A stretch of 32,479 nt of DNA from positions 1 through 32,479 of the forward strand of contig JAGWYS010000014.1 of assembly GCA_018969225.1 (NCBI GenBank). Reading direction: 5' to 3'. Made by a program: the position numbers and the translations under genes. This document shows, piece after piece, positions 22,163 through 32,479 of this stretch; the stretch's first letter is position 1; each line of letters begins with the position of its first letter. The notes under the pieces are model-generated. The model was not told where the DNA came from. It saw nothing but the letters and a program-made list of their open reading frames with translations, and did not search any database. Source of the DNA: Gemmatimonadota bacterium. GTDB lineage: Bacteria; Gemmatimonadota; Gemmatimonadetes; Gemmatimonadales; Gemmatimonadaceae.

Positions 22163-25100
22163 CTACCGCCCCGCCGTTCCCGCCTTCACCGCCGGGGGCG
22201 CGGGGCGGTTGGGCACCACCGGCCCCGCCTTCTTCGCCGGCCACTGCTCGGCCAGCGTCTCGGCGTCATACAGCCGCCCGTTCTTCATCACGTGGCGCAG
22301 CGTGTTCGTGTTGCGCAGCGCCTCCAGCGGGTTGCCGTCCAGCACCAGCAGGTCGGCCAGCTTCCCCGGCTCCAGCGACCCCAGGTCGCCGTCCAGCCCG
22401 ATCGCCTGCGCCCCCACGATCGTGGCCACGCGCAGCGCCTCGTGCGGCGTCATCCCGCCGCTGGCCATCGCCCACAGCTCCCAGTGGTACCCCAGCCCCT
22501 GCAGCTGGCCGTGGCTCCCGATCCCCAGCCGCCCCCCCGCCCGCAGGATCTTCGTGGCGTCCGCCGCCAGCTGCGGAAACACGTACTCCTCGTCGCGGAA
22601 CCACCCGCCCGCCGTGCTCCCCCCCGGCAGCGTGGCCATGCGCCGCCGCGTCTTCTGCGCCAGCTCCTCGTACGCCGTGAACCGCTGCAGCTTGGGGTCG
22701 GCCCACGGGTTCTCCTTGGTGTAGTACCAGTTCTCCGCCCACGGGCCGCCGTAGTTCACCAGCAGCGTCGGCGTGTACGTCCGCCCCGACCACGCGAAGA
22801 ACCCGGTCACGTCCGCCCCCAGCGGCGTGATCCCCATGCTGTGCTCCAGCCCCGGGTAGCCGTCGATGGTCTCCGTGAGGTTGAGCTTCACGTCCAGCGA
22901 CCCCTCGGTGGTGGGCATCAGCTGCTGTTCGCGCGCCGCCGTGATGATCCACTGCCGCACCTGCCGCACCCCCGCCACGTACATCTTCAGCGTCTGCGTG
23001 CCGTAGTACTGGCTGTAGCGCTTCAGCACCGTCCGCGCGTGCGCCTGGTCGCGGATGTTGTCGGTGTTGAACACCCCGGGGCCGGTGCTGTAGATGCGCG
23101 GCCCGAGGATCCGCCCCGCCTCCACCTGGTCCTGGTACGTCAGCACGTCGGTGGTGCCGGTCTGCGGGTCGCGCGTGGTGGTCACGCCGTACGCCAGGTT
23201 GGCCAGGTACGCCCACGGCTGCGCCTCGTGCAGCGTCCCCCGCTCGGCGCGCAGGTGCGCGTGCGTGTCCACGAAGCCGGGGATGATGGTCTTCCCCGCC
23301 ACGTCGATCACCGTGGCCCCCGCCGGCACCGCCACGCGCCCGGTGGCCCCCACCGCGGCGATGCGCTGGTTGGTCACCACCACGTCCCCCTGCGCGATCA
23401 CCTCGTCCCCCTTCATGGTCACCACGCGCGCACCGCGCAGCACCACGCTCCCCGACGGCGCGTCGCGCCGCGCCGCCACCAGCACGCGCCGCTCGTCGGG
23501 GGCGTACGGCGCCGGGCGCAGCGAGTCGGCCACGGTGCTGTCGCGCCGCGACGCCGTGACGGCCGAGTCGCGCGCGGCCGCGGCGGCGAGGTCGTAGGTG
23601 ACCACCGCGTTGCCGATGGACCACAGCACCCGGTCGCCACGCGCGCCCCAGGCCGGAAACTGCCCGCCGATGTCGGTGAGCTGGCGCACCGGCACCACCG
23701 CCGACGCCGGGTCGGCCACGCTCACCGTGGCCTGCGCGCCGCGCGGGGGGAGCACGGTGGTGTACAGGTCCTGGTTGATCTGCGCCAGCACCGTCTTGCC
23801 GTCGGGGGCGATCATCGTGAGCGACGCCGGCGTCCCCGGCGAGTTGGGCTCCTCGGGGTGCAGCCGCAGCAGTTCCAGGTCGGAGAGCGTGGGGGTGTCG
23901 TGGTCATGGTCGTCCACCGCGCCGCCCGCCCCCGCCCCCACCACGCGCACATGCCGCTGCTCGTCGGTGCCGTCCCAGCGGATGGACACCAACCCGTTGG
24001 CCGCGCTCGACAGCCAGATGCGCCCGGCGTCCTGCGTGAAGTGCGGCTTGCTCCGCCCCGCCGCCCGCGCGATCACCACCGCCGCGCTCCCCTCCGCGGT
24101 GGCCGGCGCCGCCGCATACCACACCAGCTGCGTGGGAAGCGTCACCCCGGTCTGGTCCTGCCGCCCCTGCGCCGCCGTCTGCGTCACCACGATCCGGTCC
24201 CCCGCGGGCGACCACGCGGGCTGCCGCAGGAACGCGCGCCCCTGGCTCAGCGGCACGGCCGCCGCCGGCATCGCCGCCGCGGCCCCCCGCGCCCGCCCGC
24301 CGCGCGCGGGCGCCATCGCCGCCTTGTACAGCCGCCCGCCATCGGCGCTCCACGTCACCCACGCCAGCCACGCCCCGTCCGGAGACCACGCCGGCTCGGC
24401 CTCGATCGCGTCCAGCGCCGACACGCGGCGCGGCGTCCCCCCCGGCCAGTCCATCACGTACAGCTGGTCCAGCGCCACGAACGCGAGACGCGTCCCGTCG
24501 GGAGAGAGCGCCACGTCGCGCACCTGCCGCACGGTGAAGGTGGCGCTGTCGCTGACGGGATACCGGAACGCCAGCGCGGGCCCCGCCTCGATGGTCGTGC
24601 GCACCCGGAACGGGATCTCCGCTTGCCCGCTGCCGTCCACCGCCACCTTCCACAGCTTGTTGCCGTAGCTGGCCACCAGCGCCTTCGAGTCGGGGGTGAA
24701 GCTCATCCCCGGCAGCGCGTCCATCGGCGCGCGCGACTCCATCTCGTCGCGCTGCGTGGGGTACGCCAGCCACCGCTCCGCACCGGTGGCCAGCTCCCGC
24801 AGCCGCAGCCCGGTCTTCTCCTCGTAGCGCGACCCGTACACCAGCCACTTCCCGTCGGGGCTGAGCGTGGGGCGCACCGCCGAGCCGTAGCGCGACGACT
24901 GCGCCTCGCGCTCGCCGGTCTCGCGGTCGTACGCGTACAGCTGGTACTGCGGGAACTGCGCGTTGTAGTGCCACGCGCCCGCGCGCTGCGTGTACCACAG
25001 CTGCTTCCCGTCGGCGCTGAACGCCGCGCCGGCGCGCTGCTGCGGTTGCGCCTGCCCCTGCCCGGTCCCGGCAGGGTCGGTCACCAGCGCCATCCCCGCG

Positions 25101-25627
25101 CCCCCCGCCACGTGGTACATCCACAGCGTGGGCAGCCCGCCGCGGAACCCGCCCTTGCTGGCCACGATGTACTGCCCGTCAGGGCTGTAGTCAGGGGAGA
25201 GGTACACGTTTGCCGTGCCGCGCGTGATCGCCCGCACTGTCTTGGTGGCCACGTCCACCACGTGGAGGTTGTCCGCCCCCTGCCGGTCGGAGACGAACAC
25301 CACCGACTTGCCGTCGGGGCTGAAGCGCGGCTGCGCGTCGTACGCCATCCCGCTGGTCAGTGGCGTCGCGTCCCCGCCGACGATGGGGAGGAGGAACAGG
25401 TCCCCCAGCATGTCGAACACCAGCGTCTGCCCGTCCGGGCTCACGTCCACCGACAGCCAGGTCCCCTCGCGCGCGTCCAGCGCATACCGGCGCGCCGGCG
25501 CCAGCGGCAGCGTGGGCTCGGCGCCGCGGCCCCCCCCGCGCGATGGCGCCCCCTGTGCCGGCACCACGAGGGGAAGGAGCAGCGCGCAGGCAACCGGGAG
25601 CAGGCGGAGGCGGGAGGGGAGCGGCAC
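22163..25627 (-). CDS. Secreted PD40 beta-propeller / amidohydrolase fusion protein
   Basis: 1154 residues. A signal peptide (LRLLPVACALLLPLVVPAQG) is followed by two blocks of TolB/WD40-like propeller repeats up to about residue 740, each marked by S/T-PDG (VSPDGQTLVF, FSPDGKSVVFVSDRQG, YSPDGQYIVAS, LSPDGKWLVYGS, WSPDGAWLAWV). An amidohydrolase domain follows: SVVLRGARVVTM, IDVAGKTIIPGFVDTHAHLRAE (HxH metal ligands), GLEHSMGI, GSHGQLQGLG and the closing block LGSLEPGKLADLLVLDGNPLE. The family is known as periplasmic amidohydrolase-related proteins, probably peptidases or amidases; substrate unknown. Start is GTG 25627, the last start before the signal peptide. A CAGATT hexamer lies about 50 bases upstream. 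It is convergent with the PilZ gene. Confidence 0.92.
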   Translation of the reverse strand: MPLPSRLRLLPVACALLLPLVVPAQGAPSRGGGRGAEPTLPLAPARRYALDAREGTWLSVDVSPDGQTLVFDMLGDLFLLPIVGGDATPLTSGMAYDAQPRFSPDGKSVVFVSDRQGADNLHVVDVATKTVRAITRGTANVYLSPDYSPDGQYIVASKGGFRGGLPTLWMYHVAGGAGMALVTDPAGTGQGQAQPQQRAGAAFSADGKQLWYTQRAGAWHYNAQFPQYQLYAYDRETGEREAQSSRYGSAVRPTLSPDGKWLVYGSRYEEKTGLRLRELATGAERWLAYPTQRDEMESRAPMDALPGMSFTPDSKALVASYGNKLWKVAVDGSGQAEIPFRVRTTIEAGPALAFRYPVSDSATFTVRQVRDVALSPDGTRLAFVALDQLYVMDWPGGTPRRVSALDAIEAEPAWSPDGAWLAWVTWSADGGRLYKAAMAPARGGRARGAAAAMPAAAVPLSQGRAFLRQPAWSPAGDRIVVTQTAAQGRQDQTGVTLPTQLVWYAAAPATAEGSAAVVIARAAGRSKPHFTQDAGRIWLSSAANGLVSIRWDGTDEQRHVRVVGAGAGGAVDDHDHDTPTLSDLELLRLHPEEPNSPGTPASLTMIAPDGKTVLAQINQDLYTTVLPPRGAQATVSVADPASAVVPVRQLTDIGGQFPAWGARGDRVLWSIGNAVVTYDLAAAAARDSAVTASRRDSTVADSLRPAPYAPDERRVLVAARRDAPSGSVVLRGARVVTMKGDEVIAQGDVVVTNQRIAAVGATGRVAVPAGATVIDVAGKTIIPGFVDTHAHLRAERGTLHEAQPWAYLANLAYGVTTTRDPQTGTTDVLTYQDQVEAGRILGPRIYSTGPGVFNTDNIRDQAHARTVLKRYSQYYGTQTLKMYVAGVRQVRQWIITAAREQQLMPTTEGSLDVKLNLTETIDGYPGLEHSMGITPLGADVTGFFAWSGRTYTPTLLVNYGGPWAENWYYTKENPWADPKLQRFTAYEELAQKTRRRMATLPGGSTAGGWFRDEEYVFPQLAADATKILRAGGRLGIGSHGQLQGLGYHWELWAMASGGMTPHEALRVATIVGAQAIGLDGDLGSLEPGKLADLLVLDGNPLEALRNTNTLRHVMKNGRLYDAETLAEQWPAKKAGPVVPNRPAPPAVKAGTAGR

Positions 25628-25676
25628 GGGCGGGCTCTCGGTGGGAGGAGAGGAAGCGCGGAACGGGGCCGGGAAG

Positions 25677-25682
25677 AATCTG
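25677..25682 (-). promoter_or_regulatory. Possible -10 hexamer upstream of the amidohydrolase gene
   Basis: Minus-strand CAGATT (25682-25677) matches the hexamer used by the leaderless genes but lies 49 bases before GTG 25627, so this transcript would have a leader. It sits in the 96-bp gap after the upstream gene, which is otherwise featureless. Confidence 0.35.
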
Positions 25683-25723
25683 CATCCGCCCGGGCGCGCC
25701 CGCCCGCTCCACCAGCGCGGCCG

Positions 25724-27064
25724 CTACCGGTACAGCGCCAGCGCCTCCACCCGCCGGTTCACCTCCGCGCGCCACCGCGCCGTCTCGGCCCCCGCCATCC
25801 CGCCGTACGCCTGCGCGAACGTCGCCGAGTCCACCCCCTCCGGCAGCCCCGCCACGGAAGGGAAGCACGCCGCCTCGGTCATTCCCGCGGCCAGCTGCGC
25901 GGCCAGCCGGGCGGGATCCCGACGCGCCAGCTCCCCCAGCCGCGTCCCCGCCAGGTCGGCCGCGAGGTCGGCGAAGCTGAAGCCGCTTCCCCCCGCGCGA
26001 CTGTCGCTCACCTCCTTGTACACCCCCACCGCCTGCGCCAGCGGCGAGCTCCCCTCCACCACGAGCACCGCCGACACCAGGAAATGCTTGGCCAGGTCCT
26101 GGCGCCCCCCCAGCACCACCGGCTGCTGCGGGAGCAACGGCCAGGACGCCGCCGAGGGGAGCAGCCGTCCCAGGGGGCGGTCCACGGCATAGAGCGCCAG
26201 CGTCAGCAGCGCCGCGCGCACCTCCGGGGCCGCGTCGCCCGACGCCTCACCGCGCCGCGCCGCCAGCGCCATCAGCGGGGGCAGCAGCGTCACCATCGGC
26301 CGCGCGGGGGCCGTCGCCCCCCCCGCGGTCGCCCCCGCCGTCAGGTCCGCCAGCAGCCGGTCGTGGTACACGCGCAACCGCCCGCGCTCGGCGGGCGTGA
26401 CGACGTTGTCCATCACCCCGCTGGCCATCCCCGCCGTCCACCGATACCGCACCTCAAGCGCCCCCGGGGCGATGCGCACCCCGTCCAGCGCCCCCAGCAG
26501 CGTCGGCAGCGACGTCGCCAGAGTGGGAGCCAGCGGCAGGCGCGCCAGCACCACCGGCACCAGCCGTGCGACCAGCGCCCGCGGCACCGGCATCGCCCCC
26601 ACGCGCACGCGCGTCACCTCGGGGCGTGGCGTCCCCTCCCGCAGCCACACGCGCACGTTGATCCAGCGCCGCCACGGTCCCACCTGGCGCGCCACGCTGG
26701 CCGTCAGCTCGGCCTCCCCCGCGTGCAGCGTCACCCCGCCGCGCACCCCGGGGAGCCGCTGGGCGGCATGCGCCACCAGCAGGTCGGCATCCCGCTGGGT
26801 GACCGTCATCACCCGCGCCTCCCCGGTTGGCGCCTGCCGCGGGTCGTTGGCACGCAGCAGCGCCAGCGCGCGCTCCACGTCCTGCACGTCCACCGCCAGG
26901 TCGGCCGCCACCGCGGGCTCCGCCTCCAGCACCAGCAGCACCGCCCCGAGCGCCAGCACCGCAACCAGCGCCATCAGCACCGCCACCAGCCGCGCCATCC
27001 CCCCCGCCGGCCGCGCGCGCCGCCGGGCGCGCACCCGCGGCACGGGAGCAAGGATCGGGGCCAC
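25724..27064 (-). CDS. Membrane-anchored protein of unknown function
   Basis: 446 residues from GTG 27064, or 424 from ATG 26998, which follows a G-run and starts at the membrane segment (MARLVAVLMALVAVLALGAVLLVL). I do not recognise a named domain. The rest is mostly extracytoplasmic, with a beta-rich stretch (GVRGGVTLHAGEAELTASVA, WRRWINVRVWL) and then helices. The C-terminal third has a striking block: GGRQDLAKHFLVSAVLV, about 15 residues, VYKEVSDS, GGSGFSFADLAADLAGTRLGE. The D-x2-KH, KE-x2-DS and GFS-x2-DL order recalls the DUF2279/VanZ-type pattern of small membrane proteins, but these residues appear to lie outside the membrane here. GTG 27064 lies one base after the stop of the 54-residue gene, so the two are probably co-translated. 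Confidence 0.78.
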   Translation of the reverse strand: MAPILAPVPRVRARRRARPAGGMARLVAVLMALVAVLALGAVLLVLEAEPAVAADLAVDVQDVERALALLRANDPRQAPTGEARVMTVTQRDADLLVAHAAQRLPGVRGGVTLHAGEAELTASVARQVGPWRRWINVRVWLREGTPRPEVTRVRVGAMPVPRALVARLVPVVLARLPLAPTLATSLPTLLGALDGVRIAPGALEVRYRWTAGMASGVMDNVVTPAERGRLRVYHDRLLADLTAGATAGGATAPARPMVTLLPPLMALAARRGEASGDAAPEVRAALLTLALYAVDRPLGRLLPSAASWPLLPQQPVVLGGRQDLAKHFLVSAVLVVEGSSPLAQAVGVYKEVSDSRAGGSGFSFADLAADLAGTRLGELARRDPARLAAQLAAGMTEAACFPSVAGLPEGVDSATFAQAYGGMAGAETARWRAEVNRRVEALALYR

Positions 27065-27065
27065 G

Positions 27066-27230
27066 TCAGCGCGTCACGACGTAGTACAGCACGTAGAGCC
27101 ATCCCAGCAGCCCGTGCACGATCGCCCACAGTACCGACTGGTGCACATGGAAGGAGATCGCCATCGCCAGCGCGGAGCCGAAGCTCACCCCGGCCTTGGT
27201 CACGGACATGGTGGCGGAGTCTTTGGACAT
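27066..27230 (-). CDS. Small membrane protein, 54 residues
   Basis: An ATG at 27230 opens a 54-residue frame ending in TGA at 27066-27068. The product has a short polar start (MSKDSATMSVTKAG) and a long hydrophobic stretch (VSFGSALAMAISF, then SVLWAIVHGLLGWLYVLYYVV) ending in TR. This could be one or two membrane helices with a His-x-His at the turn. The pattern SFGSALAM...S.LWAI.HG.LGWLYV.YY recalls a small uncharacterised protein family I believe occurs in several phyla (from memory). Its codons keep a strong GC third position except in the hydrophobic core. It directly precedes the 446-residue protein with a one-base gap. Function unknown. Confidence 0.75.
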   Translation of the reverse strand: MSKDSATMSVTKAGVSFGSALAMAISFHVHQSVLWAIVHGLLGWLYVLYYVVTR

Positions 27231-27275
27231 GGAGAGGAACGCGGAGGGAGCCGAACCAATGGGACGCGCACTCGC

Positions 27276-27281
27276 AATCTA
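27276..27281 (-). promoter_or_regulatory. Likely -10 hexamer of the small membrane protein operon
   Basis: Minus-strand TAGATT (27281-27276), 45 bases before ATG 27230, in the 129-bp spacer shared with the divergent DUF4153 gene. Same hexamer as the leaderless genes, but here with a short untranslated leader. Confidence 0.45.
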
Positions 27282-27347
27282 AGCCGCGCACCGCCCCCGC
27301 CGGCCGGATGGGCGGGCGCCCCGTCCACGCGTGGCACGTCCAGCGCA

Positions 27348-27359
27348 TAGCTTGAGGGG
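27348..27359 (+). promoter_or_regulatory. Leaderless-type -10 element of the DUF4153 gene
   Basis: TAGCTT (27348-27353), six bases GAGGGG, then ATG 27360. The GAGGGG could also serve as a Shine-Dalgarno but would touch the start codon, which is too close. Same geometry as four other genes in the window. Confidence 0.55.
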
Positions 27360-29255
27360 ATGTCCCCGTTGCGTCTCCCCAGCCTCGACGCCGTGCGCGA
27401 CGCCGCCGTGCGCACCGCGCGCCGGTTCCCCGAGGTGCTCCTCACCGCCGCGGTCGCCACCGGCATCGCCTGGCGGCTCGCGGACAGCGACGGCACCCTC
27501 ACCCGCTGGGAGGCCGCGATGGCGGCCTCGGCGCTGGGGCTCCCGCTCCTCCTCACCGCCGCGCTGTTCGCCGAGGGGCGCGGGTGGCGCGGCCTGGCGC
27601 GCCTGCTCCCCTCCGCGCTGGGGGTGGCGGTGGTGGTCGCCTTCGCCGTCGGGTGGACGCGCTGGACGCTGGACGCCCGCCTCCTCCGCTTCGGGCTGGC
27701 CGCGGCGGCCTGCCACTTCGCCACCGCCGTGGCCGCCTTCGTCGCGCGCCCGGACACGACCAGCGGTCGCGCCTTCTGGCAGTTCAACCGGACGCTCTTC
27801 CAGCGCGGCCTCCTCACCGCGCTCTACGGGGTGGTGCTCTTCGGCGGGTTGGGCGGGGCGCTGGGCGCGCTGGACGCGCTGTTCGACGTCACGATTCGCC
27901 CCATCTGGTACGCCAGGCTCTGGATCGCCCTCCTGTTCGGCTTCGGCACCTGGTTCTTCCTGGCCGGCATCCCCGACCCGCCCGACGCGCTCGCCGACTC
28001 GGAGGAGTACCCCGACGGGCTGCGCCGCTTCGCGCAGTATGTCCTCGTGCCGCTGGTGGCGGTGTATGTGGCCATCCTCACCGCCTACTTCGGCAAGGTG
28101 CTGGTCACGCAGCGCTGGCCCTCGGGGTGGATCGGCAACCTGGTGTCGGCGGTCACCGTCACGGGGTTGCTGGCGTGGCTGCTGGTGCACCCGCTCGAGG
28201 GACGCGAGGCGCACCGCTGGGTGCGCCCCTTCACGCGCGGGTTCTTCGCCGCGCTCCTGCCATCCATCGGCATGCTGTGGGCGGCGCTCTACCAGCGCGT
28301 GGGGCAGTACGGGCTCACGGCGCGGCGCGTCATCGCCCTGGCGGGGGCGCTCTGGCTCACCGGCATCGCGCTGCACTACCTGCGCGGGCGCTCCCGCGCC
28401 ATCCAGGTCATCCCGCTCACGCTGGCGCTCGCGGCGGCCGTGCTGTCCGCGGGGCCGTTCAGCGCCATCACGCTGGCCGCGCGCAACCAGCGGGGGCGCG
28501 TGGAGGGGGCGCTGGCGCGCCACGGCCTGGTGCAGGGCGGCCGATGGGTGCCCGCCCGGGCGCCGCTGGGCGCGCCGGACGCGGGGATCGTCACCGGCGG
28601 CGTGCGCTACCTCGCCGAGGTGCAGGGCGCCGACGCCTTCGCGGGGGTGCTCCCCGACTCGGTGCTGCGCCCGGCCCTGCCCGACCGCCCTGTCAGCGCG
28701 GACTCGCTCGCCTCCCTCGAGCGGCGGCGGCGGCGTCCCGAGGAGGTCGCCACGCGCGTCCTGCGCTACGTGGGCGGCGACGCGCTGGCTGCCGCCACCG
28801 GCGCCCCCCCGCGCTCCGTCTCCATCGACGGGGTGCGCCGTGCGGAGTTTGCGCACGAGGGGCCCCTGGCGGTGTCGGGGTACGACTGGGTGCGGACGGG
28901 GCGCGTGGCGAGCAACGGGGACGCGCTGGAGCTGGGCGCCGGGCACCGCTTGCGCGTGGCCACCGGCGGCGACGCGCTGGAGCTGGTGCGCGATTCGGCG
29001 GTCGTGGTGCGCCTGCCGCTGGCGGCGCTGTTGCGCGAGGTGGTGGACGCCGAGGCGGCCGGTGACGGCGCGCCGCGCCCCCCGCGCGCGCTGGACGGTG
29101 CCGCCAGTGGCGTGCGGCTGCGCGTGCGGGTGGAGGAGGTGCAGGTGGACTGGCGCGCCGGCAGCGGCCGGCTGGCCAACGCCACCGTCACCGCCCTGCT
29201 GGCAGTGCCTTCCGCCGCCCCCGCCCCGCCCGGCTCCCCGTCCCCCCGTCGCTGA
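27360..29255 (+). CDS. DUF4153-family polytopic membrane protein
   Basis: 631 residues with about ten or more hydrophobic segments in the first 385 residues, then a soluble C-terminal region of about 245 residues. Family-like blocks: RAFWQFNRTLFQRGLLTALYGVVLFGGLGGALGALDALF, FGTWFFLAGIPDPP, YVLVPLVAVYVAILTAYFGKVLVTQRWPSGWIGNLVS (the block is spread over 28030-28150), and HPLEGREAHRWVRPFTRGFF. These match the DUF4153 pattern, whose function is not known. The C-terminal part (YLAEVQGADAFAG, RPEEVATRVLRYVGG, SVSIDGVRRAEF) looks like the accessory domain seen in some members. Nine bases separate it from the oxidoreductase gene, suggesting co-transcription. No link to the glycan locus is visible. 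Confidence 0.85.
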   Translation: MSPLRLPSLDAVRDAAVRTARRFPEVLLTAAVATGIAWRLADSDGTLTRWEAAMAASALGLPLLLTAALFAEGRGWRGLARLLPSALGVAVVVAFAVGWTRWTLDARLLRFGLAAAACHFATAVAAFVARPDTTSGRAFWQFNRTLFQRGLLTALYGVVLFGGLGGALGALDALFDVTIRPIWYARLWIALLFGFGTWFFLAGIPDPPDALADSEEYPDGLRRFAQYVLVPLVAVYVAILTAYFGKVLVTQRWPSGWIGNLVSAVTVTGLLAWLLVHPLEGREAHRWVRPFTRGFFAALLPSIGMLWAALYQRVGQYGLTARRVIALAGALWLTGIALHYLRGRSRAIQVIPLTLALAAAVLSAGPFSAITLAARNQRGRVEGALARHGLVQGGRWVPARAPLGAPDAGIVTGGVRYLAEVQGADAFAGVLPDSVLRPALPDRPVSADSLASLERRRRRPEEVATRVLRYVGGDALAAATGAPPRSVSIDGVRRAEFAHEGPLAVSGYDWVRTGRVASNGDALELGAGHRLRVATGGDALELVRDSAVVVRLPLAALLREVVDAEAAGDGAPRPPRALDGAASGVRLRVRVEEVQVDWRAGSGRLANATVTALLAVPSAAPAPPGSPSPRR

Positions 29256-31807
<2,552 letters not shown>

Positions 31808-31814
31808 CCCGGCG

Positions 31815-32357
31815 CTACCCGCGCGCCATCGCCAGCACCGCCTCCCACTCGGCGGGGGTCACCGGCACCACGCTCAGCCGCCCCACGCGCACCAGCGCCA
31901 TCTCGGCCAGCGCGGGGGCGGCCTTGATTTCCGGCAGCGTCACCGGGCGCGGCAGCCGCTCCACCGCTTGCAGGTCCACCATGTACCAGGTGGGGTGCGC
32001 CGGGTCGGAGTCGGGATCGAAGTACGGGTGCGCCGGATCGAACGCCGTGTGGTCGGGGTACCCCGCGCGCACCACGCGGCACACCCCCACGATCGCCGAG
32101 GGCGTCGCGTTGGAGTGGTAGTAGAACGCCAGGTCGTCCACCTGCATCCCGTCGCGCAGGAAGTTCCGCGCGCCGGTGTTGCGCACGCTGTCCCAGCAGG
32201 TGGTGCGGTCGGGGGCGCGCTCCAGGTCCTCCCAGGAGAAGACGTCGGGCTCCGACTTCACCAGCCAGTGGCGCCGCTCCCCGCGGCGCCGCGGCGCAAA
32301 CACCGCCGCCCACTTCCCCTGCTCATACGGCATCGACTGCGGCGGCTTCTTCGGCAC
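31815..32357 (-). CDS. EVE-domain protein (thymocyte nuclear protein 1 homologue)
   Basis: 180 residues; EVE domains are PUA-like folds thought to bind modified bases in DNA or RNA. The domain covers almost all the protein: HWLVKSEPDVFSWEDL, WDSVRNTGARNFLRDGMQVDDLAFYYHSN (32060-32190), PSAIVGVCRVV, AGYPDHTAFDPAHPYFDP, WYMVDLQAVERLPRPVTLPEIKA, and LVRVGRLSVVPVTPAEW. GTG 32357 is chosen because GGAGG lies four bases upstream; ATG 32333 is the alternative. It is convergent with the SulP gene, seven bases apart. The hexanucleotide array begins 24 bases before its start. Standalone EVE proteins of this length are common; no restriction partner is adjacent. Confidence 0.9.
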   Translation of the reverse strand: MPKKPPQSMPYEQGKWAAVFAPRRRGERRHWLVKSEPDVFSWEDLERAPDRTTCWDSVRNTGARNFLRDGMQVDDLAFYYHSNATPSAIVGVCRVVRAGYPDHTAFDPAHPYFDPDSDPAHPTWYMVDLQAVERLPRPVTLPEIKAAPALAEMALVRVGRLSVVPVTPAEWEAVLAMARG

Positions 32358-32380
32358 CCCACCTCCGTAACGTTGGCCCC

Positions 32381-32479
32381 CACCTCCAACTCCATCTCCA
32401 ACTCCACCTCCAACTCCACCTCCACCTCCACCTCCACCTCCACCTCCACCTCCACCTCCACCTCCACCTCCACCTCCAC
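32381..32479. repeat. Hexanucleotide tandem repeat (CACCTC)n at the window edge
   Basis: About 16 units of CACCTC, with early variants CAACTC and CATCTC, run from 32381 to the end of the window and probably beyond. The variants cluster at the gene-proximal end and the distal units are identical, the usual sign of recent expansion at one side. On the minus strand one frame reads as alternating Glu-Val, which I do not take as a real protein without the flanking sequence. It lies upstream of the EVE gene. Confidence 0.9.

Noticed and set aside
21722-27355. A 1877-residue open frame on the plus strand
   Set aside because: It is the mirror of the minus-strand amidohydrolase and neighbouring genes. 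The product is Arg/His/Pro/Gln-rich with no domain, typical of antisense frames in high-GC coding DNA.
32258-32479. Open frame coding for an alternating Glu-Val repeat at the right edge
   Set aside because: It is the translation of the hexanucleotide array joined to the antisense of the EVE gene leader; without sequence beyond the window it cannot be supported as a gene.

Overview
This is a very GC-rich bacterial chromosomal segment. Nearly every reading frame is open, so I called genes from protein motifs rather than ORF length. Secreted lipoproteins with Ig-like domains, a PD40-propeller/amidohydrolase exoprotein, a c-di-GMP-I (GEMM) riboswitch and an outer-membrane-type polysaccharide locus suggest a diderm soil or sediment bacterium. 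Gemmatimonadota is my best guess and Myxococcota a possible alternative; this is inference, because the window holds no rRNA or other phylogenetic marker. I see no tRNA, rRNA, CRISPR array, transposase or prophage gene.

Layout. (1) 1-2.9 kb, minus strand: a lone FabH-type ketoacyl-ACP synthase III, a Phd/VapC-type toxin-antitoxin pair with a perfect palindromic operator, and a DUF3298 lipoprotein. (2) 3.1-19.9 kb: a polysaccharide and cell-envelope locus with genes on both strands. It holds two GT4 glycosyltransferases, an AlgI-like MBOAT O-acyltransferase followed at once by an SGNH-fold partner, an O-antigen-ligase-like polymerase/ligase, a GT-A-type transferase, a large Ig-domain lipoprotein behind a c-di-GMP riboswitch, an AsnB-type amidotransferase, two GT2 enzymes, a VanZ-like membrane protein with an ectodomain, a membrane-anchored hexapeptide-repeat acyltransferase and an alpha/beta hydrolase. 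(3) 19.9-22.1 kb: a Rieske oxygenase and a J-domain/zinc-ribbon/PilZ protein. (4) 22.1-27.2 kb, minus strand: a secreted propeller-amidohydrolase, an unrecognised membrane-anchored protein and a 54-residue membrane protein. (5) 27.4-32.4 kb: a DUF4153 membrane protein, an old-yellow-enzyme reductase, a SulP anion transporter and an EVE-domain protein. The window ends inside a hexanucleotide repeat.

How it fits together. The central locus looks able to build, acylate, possibly amidate, polymerise and export a surface glycan. It contains a c-di-GMP RNA sensor directly upstream of a secreted lipoprotein, and about 8.6 kb away a PilZ (c-di-GMP-binding) protein of unusual architecture. The working hypothesis is a c-di-GMP-controlled extracellular matrix system without an exosortase or a classical Wzx/Wza export set inside the window.

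A second theme is the promoters. Five genes (lipoprotein 2876, asnB, GT2 15981, Rieske oxygenase, DUF4153 protein) have a (T/C)A-x-x-TT hexamer exactly six bases before the ATG. That predicts leaderless mRNAs starting at or next to the initiator codon. Two further copies of the hexamer (TAGATT, CAGATT) lie upstream of the minus-strand genes around 25.7 and 27.3 kb. Most other genes lack a convincing Shine-Dalgarno sequence.
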